The notes under the pieces were generated by a model that worked only from the letters and a program-made list of their open reading frames with translations, was not told the DNA's origin and ran no database searches. A stretch of DNA of 64,000 nucleotides from Bin87 sp965115825 (GTDB lineage Bacteria > Chloroflexota > Dehalococcoidia > Lucifugimonadales > UBA3495), in assembly GCA_965115825.1 (NCBI GenBank), contig OZ220464.1, positions 496,001-560,000 of the forward strand, written 5' to 3'. Shown in pieces: positions 59,205-64,000 of the stretch. The position numbers and the translations under genes are program-made. Numbering within the stretch: the stretch's first letter is position 1; every line of letters begins with the position of its first letter.

Positions 59205-59969
59205 CTATCCCTTGCCCCGCAAGCGTCGGTTCTCCGCCTGCAATCGGGCGATTTCCGCCTGCTGACGCTCCATCTCCGTCTGCTGATGCGCCATTTCCAC
59301 CCGCTGGCGAGCTGCCGCCGCCATGGCATGCTCATACTCCTCCCCGCTAACCGGGTCGTGAACGTAAAACCGCGCCCCGCGCCACCGAAAATTCACCTTC
59401 AGTATCGCGCTCGTTGCCCCCTCGCTCCCGTCAGCATACCGCGTCAGCGGTAGCCGTTCATACTCTCCTCCTGCCAGCGTCTCCCCGATTATCGCCTGTC
59501 CGTAATAATTCCCTCCCGTTGGGTCAAACCGCCAGTACTCCGGAACCCCAATCTGACGATATATCTCCCGCTTCCCCGCATTGTCATTCCGATAAGTGGA
59601 ATGCGAAGCTACCTCCACCACCACGTCCGGCGGCTTCCCGTTCTGTATCGGGTCATACCCTATCCGGTTCCAGATGGCCCGGGCGTCAACGTCCAGCGCC
59701 ACCAGATAGTCCGGCACCACGTGAGGCGGCGGGCCGCCCCCGGGGCGTGGCGCGCCGTAGTAAATGGGGATCTCATCGCCGATCAGGATGGTTGGATGCT
59801 GATGGTAATGGTCATCCGGGGTAAGGATGAATTGCAGCATTTGCCCCAGGTAGCGAGAGGCTGGCATTTGTTCCATATCGCGACGCTCCGGCGGCAGCGA
59901 GGGGTAAGGCTCCCATACTGTGGCAGCCCCCGGTACTGCGGGTTTCATCTTCGGCTTCGCAGTAGTCAT
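59205..59969 (-). CDS. Uma2 family protein, copy 3 (longest coiled tail)
   Basis: A 254-residue PD-(D/E)xK-fold protein with the motif intact: KPPDVVVEVASHSTYRND, then GKREIYRQIGVPEYWRFDP. The N-terminus is MTTAKPKMKPAVPGAATVWE. The C-terminus is a heptad-like coil repeated with small changes (RVEMAHQQTEMERQQAEIAR and on to RRLRGKG). It is almost identical to the two upstream copies up to about residue 215. It is convergent with cofE, 12 bases apart. Function of the family is unclear; a nuclease fold is known. Confidence 0.88.
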   Translation of the reverse strand: MTTAKPKMKPAVPGAATVWEPYPSLPPERRDMEQMPASRYLGQMLQFILTPDDHYHQHPTILIGDEIPIYYGAPRPGGGPPPHVVPDYLVALDVDARAIWNRIGYDPIQNGKPPDVVVEVASHSTYRNDNAGKREIYRQIGVPEYWRFDPTGGNYYGQAIIGETLAGGEYERLPLTRYADGSEGATSAILKVNFRWRGARFYVHDPVSGEEYEHAMAAAARQRVEMAHQQTEMERQQAEIARLQAENRRLRGKG

Positions 59970-60002
59970 AAACCCTTCTCCCTTCGCGCCAGCGACCTGT
60001 AA

Positions 60003-60725
60003 TCAGCTCTCGCCCCGCAAGCGTCGGTTCTCCGCCTGCAATCGGGCGATTTCCACCCGCTGGCGAGCTGCCGCCGCCATGGCATGTTCATACTCCTCCC
60101 CGCTAACCGGGTCGTGAACGTAAAACCGCGCCCCGCGCCACCGAAAGTTCACCCTCAGTATCGCGCTCGTTGAGCCCTCGCTCCCGTCAGCATACCGCGT
60201 CAGCGGCAGCCGTTCATACTCTCCTCCTGCCAGCGCCTCCCCGATTATCGCCTGTCCGTAATAATTCCCTCCCGTTGGGTCAAACCGCCAGTACTCCGGA
60301 ACCCCAATCTGACGATATATCTCCCGCTTCCCCGCATTGTCATTCCGATAGGTGGAATGCGAAGCTACCTCCACCACCACGTCCGGCGGCTTCCCGTTCT
60401 GTATCGGGTCATACCCTATCCGGTTCCAGATGGCCCGGGCGTCAACGTCCAGCGCCACCAGATAGTCCGGCACCACGTGAGGCGGCGGGCCGCCCCCGGG
60501 GCGTGGCGCGCCGTAGTAAATGGGGATCTCATCGCCGATCAGGATGGTTGGATGCTGATGGTAATGGTCATCCGGGGTAAGGATGAATTGCAGCATTTGC
60601 CCCAGGTAGCGAGAGGCTGGCATTTGTTCCATATCGCGAGGCTCCGGCGGCAGCGAGGGGTAAGGCTCCCATACTGTGGCAGCCCCCGGTACTGCGGGTT
60701 TCATCTTCGGCTTCGCAGTAGTCAT
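60003..60725 (-). CDS. Uma2 family protein, copy 2
   Basis: A 240-residue copy starting MTTAKPKMKP at 60725; the frame is open upstream (to 60758), but the start was placed to match the other copies. PPDVVVEV is intact. The tail is shorter than in copy 3 (RQRVEIARLQAENRRLRGES). DNA identity to the neighbours is very high and includes the intergenic segment, so duplication or gene conversion is recent. Confidence 0.87.
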   Translation of the reverse strand: MTTAKPKMKPAVPGAATVWEPYPSLPPEPRDMEQMPASRYLGQMLQFILTPDDHYHQHPTILIGDEIPIYYGAPRPGGGPPPHVVPDYLVALDVDARAIWNRIGYDPIQNGKPPDVVVEVASHSTYRNDNAGKREIYRQIGVPEYWRFDPTGGNYYGQAIIGEALAGGEYERLPLTRYADGSEGSTSAILRVNFRWRGARFYVHDPVSGEEYEHAMAAAARQRVEIARLQAENRRLRGES

Positions 60726-60758
60726 AAGCCCCTCTCCCTTCGCGCCAGCGACCTGCAA

Positions 60759-61460
60759 TCAGCTCTCGCCCCGCAAGCGTCGGTTCTCCGCCTGCAATCG
60801 GGCGATAACTTCATGTGGATGTTCATACTCCTCCCCGCTAACCGGGTCGTGAACATAAAACCGCGCCCCGCGCCACCGAAAGTTCACCCTCAGTATCGCG
60901 CTCGTTGAGCCCTCGCTCCCGTCAGCATACCGCATCAGCGGCAGCCGTTCATACTCTCCTCCTGCCAGCGCCTCCCCGATTATCGCCTGTCCGTAATAAT
61001 CCCCTCCCGTTGGGTCAAACCGCCAGTACTCCGGAACCCCAATTTGACGATATATCTCCCGCTTCCCCGCATTGTCATTCCGATAGGTGGAATGCGACGC
61101 TACCTCCACCACCACGTCCGGCGGCTTCCCGTTCTGTATCGGGTCATACCCTATCCGGTTCCAGATGGCCCGGGCGTCAACGTCCAGCGCCACCAGATAG
61201 TCCGGCACCACGTGAGGCGGCGGGCCGCCCCCGGGGCGTGGCGCGCCGTAGTAAATGGGGATCTCATCGCCGATCAGGATGGTTGGATGCTGATGGTAAT
61301 GGTCATCCGGGGTAAGGATGAACTGCAGCATTTGCCCCAGGTATCGAGAGGCTGGCATTTGTTCCATATCGCGACGCTCCGGCGGCAGCGAGGGGTAAGG
61401 CTCCCATACTGTGGCAGCCCCCGGTACTGCGGGTTTCATCTTCGGCTTCGCAGTAGTCAT
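60759..61460 (-). CDS. Uma2 family protein, copy 1 (shortest tail)
   Basis: A 233-residue copy with PPDVVVEV intact and the truncated coil HPHEVIARLQAENRRLRGES: the AMAAAARQRVE segment of the other copies is missing. It is the first gene of the trio on the - strand, 66 bases after the dinB stop, so all four genes may be transcribed together. Confidence 0.87.
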   Translation of the reverse strand: MTTAKPKMKPAVPGAATVWEPYPSLPPERRDMEQMPASRYLGQMLQFILTPDDHYHQHPTILIGDEIPIYYGAPRPGGGPPPHVVPDYLVALDVDARAIWNRIGYDPIQNGKPPDVVVEVASHSTYRNDNAGKREIYRQIGVPEYWRFDPTGGDYYGQAIIGEALAGGEYERLPLMRYADGSEGSTSAILRVNFRWRGARFYVHDPVSGEEYEHPHEVIARLQAENRRLRGES

Positions 61461-61526
61461 AAGCCCCTCTCCCTTCGCGCCAGCGGCAACGCTGACGGGA
61501 TATATTCTATCGGAATGTTACAACCC

Positions 61527-62636
61527 CTACAAACGCAGCGGCCGTTGCATTCCCGACATCGCTCCCGCCCCGGCATCGCGTTCTGGACGAGGTTCCATTG
61601 CGTCGGCAAAGCCGGAGACGCCTACCCCCAGCAGCCGGAAGGCCCGATCCGGAGTCAGCTCCCGCTCCACCAGAGCCCAGGCGGTGGCGGCAATGGTCGC
61701 ATCGTCGTTGGTCGTTCTCGGCAGCGTAGTCTGCCGGGTGAAAGTAGTATAGTCGGAAAGCCGTATCTTGACTGTTACGGTGCGGCCAGCGAGGCCCTTG
61801 ACCATCAGGGAGTCCGCAACGCTGCCCGCCAGCCGTCCCACCTCGGGCAGGATGTCCTCAGCTTCGCTCAGATCTTGCGGAAAGGTCGTTTCGCTGCTGA
61901 TGGACTTGGTCTCCCGACTGGTTCGCACCGGCTCATCGTCCCTGCCTCGCGCCCGGTTGCGGATGCCGGCCCCGCGCTTGCCGAAACGCCGTTCGAACCA
62001 GTCATCCGGCATTGCCGCCAGCTGCCCGATGGTGTAAATGCCGTCGCCACGCAATCGCGCCGCCGACTTGGGGCCAACGCCCACCAGCTTGCCCACTTCC
62101 AGCTCCGCCAGAAACTCAGCCTCCTGACCCACAGGAACTACCACCAGGCCATCCGGCTTTTGCAGGTCCGAGGCTATCTTCGCCACGCATTTGCCCGTCC
62201 CCAAGCCCACCGATATGGTCAGCCCTATTTCCTGACGGACGAGCTCCTTCACGTCCATAGCGATGGCCAGCGGCAGCCGGTCGCCAGCGGCTCCGGCAAC
62301 CTCAGTGATGTCAAGATACGCTTCGTCCAGCGATTGCGGCTCTATGATTTGGGTGATGCTGCGAAACACTTCCATCACCTGACCTGACACTTCCCGATAG
62401 CGCTCAAAGCGAGGGCGCACTACGATGCCCTGCGGACACTGCCGCACTGCCGTGGCCATCGGCATAGCGGAACGGACGCCGAAAGCCCGGGCCTCATATG
62501 ATGCCGTAGCCACCACCCCGCGACCATCGGGCCGCCCGCCTACCAGCACCGCCTTGCCCCGCAGCTCCGGGTTGTCCAGCTGCTCCACAGCCGCATAGTA
62601 AGCATCCAGGTCAGCGTGAATAATGTAGCGTATCAT
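61527..62636 (-). CDS. dinB: DNA polymerase IV (Y family)
   Basis: An error-prone translesion polymerase. The palm catalytic acids are in YIIHADLDAYYAAVEQ (near the N-terminus) and PQSLDEAYLDI. The thumb has the helix-hairpin-helix GVGPKSAARLRGDGI, and the little finger has TKSISSETTFPQDL and TVTVKIRLSDYTTFTRQTTL. Its 369 residues are normal. No C-terminal QL.LF clamp motif is obvious; the end is MSGMQRPLRL. A partial copy of its first ~60 bases lies immediately upstream. Confidence 0.95.
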   Translation of the reverse strand: MIRYIIHADLDAYYAAVEQLDNPELRGKAVLVGGRPDGRGVVATASYEARAFGVRSAMPMATAVRQCPQGIVVRPRFERYREVSGQVMEVFRSITQIIEPQSLDEAYLDITEVAGAAGDRLPLAIAMDVKELVRQEIGLTISVGLGTGKCVAKIASDLQKPDGLVVVPVGQEAEFLAELEVGKLVGVGPKSAARLRGDGIYTIGQLAAMPDDWFERRFGKRGAGIRNRARGRDDEPVRTSRETKSISSETTFPQDLSEAEDILPEVGRLAGSVADSLMVKGLAGRTVTVKIRLSDYTTFTRQTTLPRTTNDDATIAATAWALVERELTPDRAFRLLGVGVSGFADAMEPRPERDAGAGAMSGMQRPLRL

Positions 62637-62703
62637 TGCAACCCCGGCTCGTCCAGCTGCTCCACAGCCGCATAGTAAGCATCCAGGTCAGCATAAATAA
62701 TGC
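62574..62703 (-). repeat. Partial tandem duplication of the dinB 5' end
   Basis: 42 identical bases at 62574-62615 and 62651-62692 (period 77) extend with two mismatches to about 62703. The upstream copy encodes YADLDAYYAAVEQLDEPGLQ and then stops. The 77-base period is not a multiple of three, so the upstream copy is out of frame with dinB. Confidence 0.85.
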
Positions 62704-63152
62704 AGTGCATCGTCGCAGCCACCGCCTCGGCGCCAAAGCTCGCAGCAATGGCTGCTTTCGCCAATTGTACCCCCGGACGGGCCACCGCTGCATCCGTCCT
62801 CTGCCGCAACCCGGCGCCTGCCACCTTTCCCGCCTTTCCAAATCACCGCCATGCACGCCCTCCTTCAATCCCATCCCATCCTGGCAACCGTCATTTCCGC
62901 TAAAGCCGAAACCACACCCGAATCCGCTTACGGACTTTACGCGCGTAGATTTCATCCCTTACGTACATCCCCACGGCCATGAGGCTGACGACGGCCACTA
63001 TGCTTCAAGCAGGCTGCTGCCCAACCGTCCCCAAACCCAAACTAACCCAAAGAAAAAACCCGCCGCGTGCCACGCCACAACCGCAAGCCCCTACGGCTCC
63101 CACAAGCGCCGGTATGATGGCCGCATTAGGAAAGACGGTAGTACCCGAATCG
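62704..63152. other. Gap without a supported gene
   Basis: Open frames here have no recognisable product and C-rich, low-complexity content. CAACCGTCATTTCCGCTAAA near 62885 faintly resembles the interspersed repeat that encodes VIPAKAG in many bacteria, but it is too degraded to call. Confidence 0.4.
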
Positions 63153-63154
63153 TG

Positions 63155-63160
63155 TACAAT
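63155..63160 (+). promoter_or_regulatory. -10 box of the MFS gene
   Basis: TACAAT followed by CGCCGC, the same context as at 15656-15661; 32 bases before the proposed TTG start. Confidence 0.4.
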
Positions 63161-63192
63161 CGCCGCACCCTTCTTCCCGCCGCGGGGGCCCC

Positions 63193-64000
63193 TTGCCAGC
63201 AGCCACGCCGGCCCTGCCGGAGAACCCGGACCTCAAGAGTAATCGGGTTTTCATCCTCAGCAGCCTTTCCATAGGGCATGGCCTCTCCCATCTGTTCGAC
63301 CAGGGCTTCCCCCTGCTCGTCACCGAGATTGCCGCCGCCATGGGCCTGGGCAACGCCAGAACCGCCACGCTCTTCGCCGTTCGCCAGGCCGGCTCCAGCG
63401 CCGCCAGCCTGGGCGGAGGCCCCCTTACCGACTACTTCAAAGCCTACTGGGGACTCATCCTCACCGCCTGCATGCTCGGCCACGCCGTTACCTTCACCTC
63501 CATCGGCGCTTCTCCCAACTTCGCCGTCATCGCCGTGGTCGTGCTGTTCCTGTCCATCCCTGGCTCTTTGTGGCACCTGCCTTCCGCCGCCGCCATCTCC
63601 CAGCGCTTCCCCGAGCGTCGCGGTTTCGCCATCTCGATGCACGGTTTCGGCTCCAACGTAGGCAACGTTGCCGGCCCCGTGGTTGCCGGCGCTCTGCTGG
63701 GTGCAGGCTTCCTCATGTGGCGGCACGTCTTCTTCATCTACGCTGCCTTGGCCCTCCTGATGGCCCTGTTCGTCTGGTGGTCGTTGCGCAGCCTGGGCCG
63801 CGAGAACGCCGGCGTCCCCGGCATCAGCCTCGCCCGCCGGTTCGCCAACGCACTGACCCTGCTCCGCAACCCCTTAGTGATGGCGCTCATCCTGGCCGCC
63901 CTGCTCCGCGGCATCGGACTCAACGCGCTCTTCAACTGGACGCCCTTCTACCTGCGCGAAACCCTGGATATGTCCACCTTCCAAGCCGGCGCCTATTACG
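63193..64000 (+). CDS. Major facilitator superfamily transporter (partial, 3' end outside window)
   Basis: The frame is open from 63142 to the window end. TTG 63193 gives MPAATPALPENPDLKSNRVF, then membrane segments FILSSLSIGHGLSHLFDQGF, ILTACMLGHAVTFTSIG, FAVIAVVVLFLSIPG, VAGPVVAGALLGAGFLMW and FFIYAALALLMALFVWW. SQRFPERRGFAISMHGFGSN is typical of the loop and helix preceding TM5 in MFS carriers. At least 269 residues are present. Substrate unknown. No ATG lies at a sensible upstream position, so the TTG start is inferred from the -10 box and the G-run before it. Confidence 0.85.
   Translation, partial: MPAATPALPENPDLKSNRVFILSSLSIGHGLSHLFDQGFPLLVTEIAAAMGLGNARTATLFAVRQAGSSAASLGGGPLTDYFKAYWGLILTACMLGHAVTFTSIGASPNFAVIAVVVLFLSIPGSLWHLPSAAAISQRFPERRGFAISMHGFGSNVGNVAGPVVAGALLGAGFLMWRHVFFIYAALALLMALFVWWSLRSLGRENAGVPGISLARRFANALTLLRNPLVMALILAALLRGIGLNALFNWTPFYLRETLDMSTFQAGAYY

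Noticed and set aside
62636..63274. 212-codon + strand frame before the MFS gene
   Set aside because: It crosses the dinB upstream duplication, has no domain, and overlaps the MFS reading frame, which has clear membrane helices.

Overview
This is 64 kb of GC-rich bacterial chromosome. There is no rRNA, complete mobile element, CRISPR array or phage structural gene. Gene content suggests Chloroflexota, probably a Dehalococcoidia/SAR202-like lineage: a fused HyuA/HyuB hydantoinase, a CaiB-type CoA-transferase, a luciferase-like monooxygenase plus an F420 ligase gene, HemQ, many Uma2-type nuclease paralogues, and large secreted proteins ending in CWNLMVW. That assignment is inferred from gene content; no phylogenetic marker was aligned.

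Layout. 1-9.7 kb (+) is a dense housekeeping run: rpsF (3' end), ssb, rpsR, a membrane-anchored parvulin, hom, thrC, folE, then a FemAB-like acyltransferase, an MshA-like glycosyltransferase, DUF502 and a PIG-L deacetylase. 9.8-11.8 kb (-) carries two oligopeptide-ABC ATPases without permeases. 12-15.5 kb has a surface-anchored protein, two MDMPI/DinB-fold paralogues and comB. 15.7-22.1 kb is accessory: a large one-chain N6-adenine methyltransferase with a possible N-terminal nuclease, HemQ, three tandem Uma2-like genes and a frameshifted gene. 22.1-25.2 kb (-) holds nadA, miaB and tRNA-Ser(GCU), followed by tRNA-Ile(GAU) on +. 25.3-32.8 kb is catabolic: a 2-hydroxyacid dehydrogenase, HyuAB, an Eis-like acetyltransferase, a VOC protein and a 3-hydroxyisobutyrate dehydrogenase-like protein.

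33-52.3 kb is dominated by cell-surface genes. Two paralogous 1.1-kilo-residue secreted proteins (33.4 and 47.7 kb) share the same extended -10 promoter, a folded 5' leader and 3' flanks. A collagen-like membrane protein follows at 51.5 kb. Between them lie an NSS transporter, a Lon-like protease, an unusual P-loop kinase/deoxyribosyltransferase-like fusion next to a membrane coiled-coil protein, an SMP-30 lactonase, a MidA methyltransferase and a CoA-transferase.

52.6-64 kb has a luciferase-like oxidoreductase, a pduO-hisH-hisA operon, a beta-class methyltransferase fused to an HNH nuclease, a DUF2513 gene bracketed by 19-nt direct repeats, cofE, three near-identical Uma2 genes, dinB and the start of an MFS transporter.

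The strongest candidates for something undescribed are the kinase/deoxyribosyltransferase-like fusion with its membrane coiled-coil neighbour (41-42.7 kb), the methyltransferase-HNH plus inserted DUF2513 module (56.3-58.3 kb), and the conserved leader RNA with a 16-bp repeat expansion in front of the giant surface proteins (33.1 and 47.5 kb).
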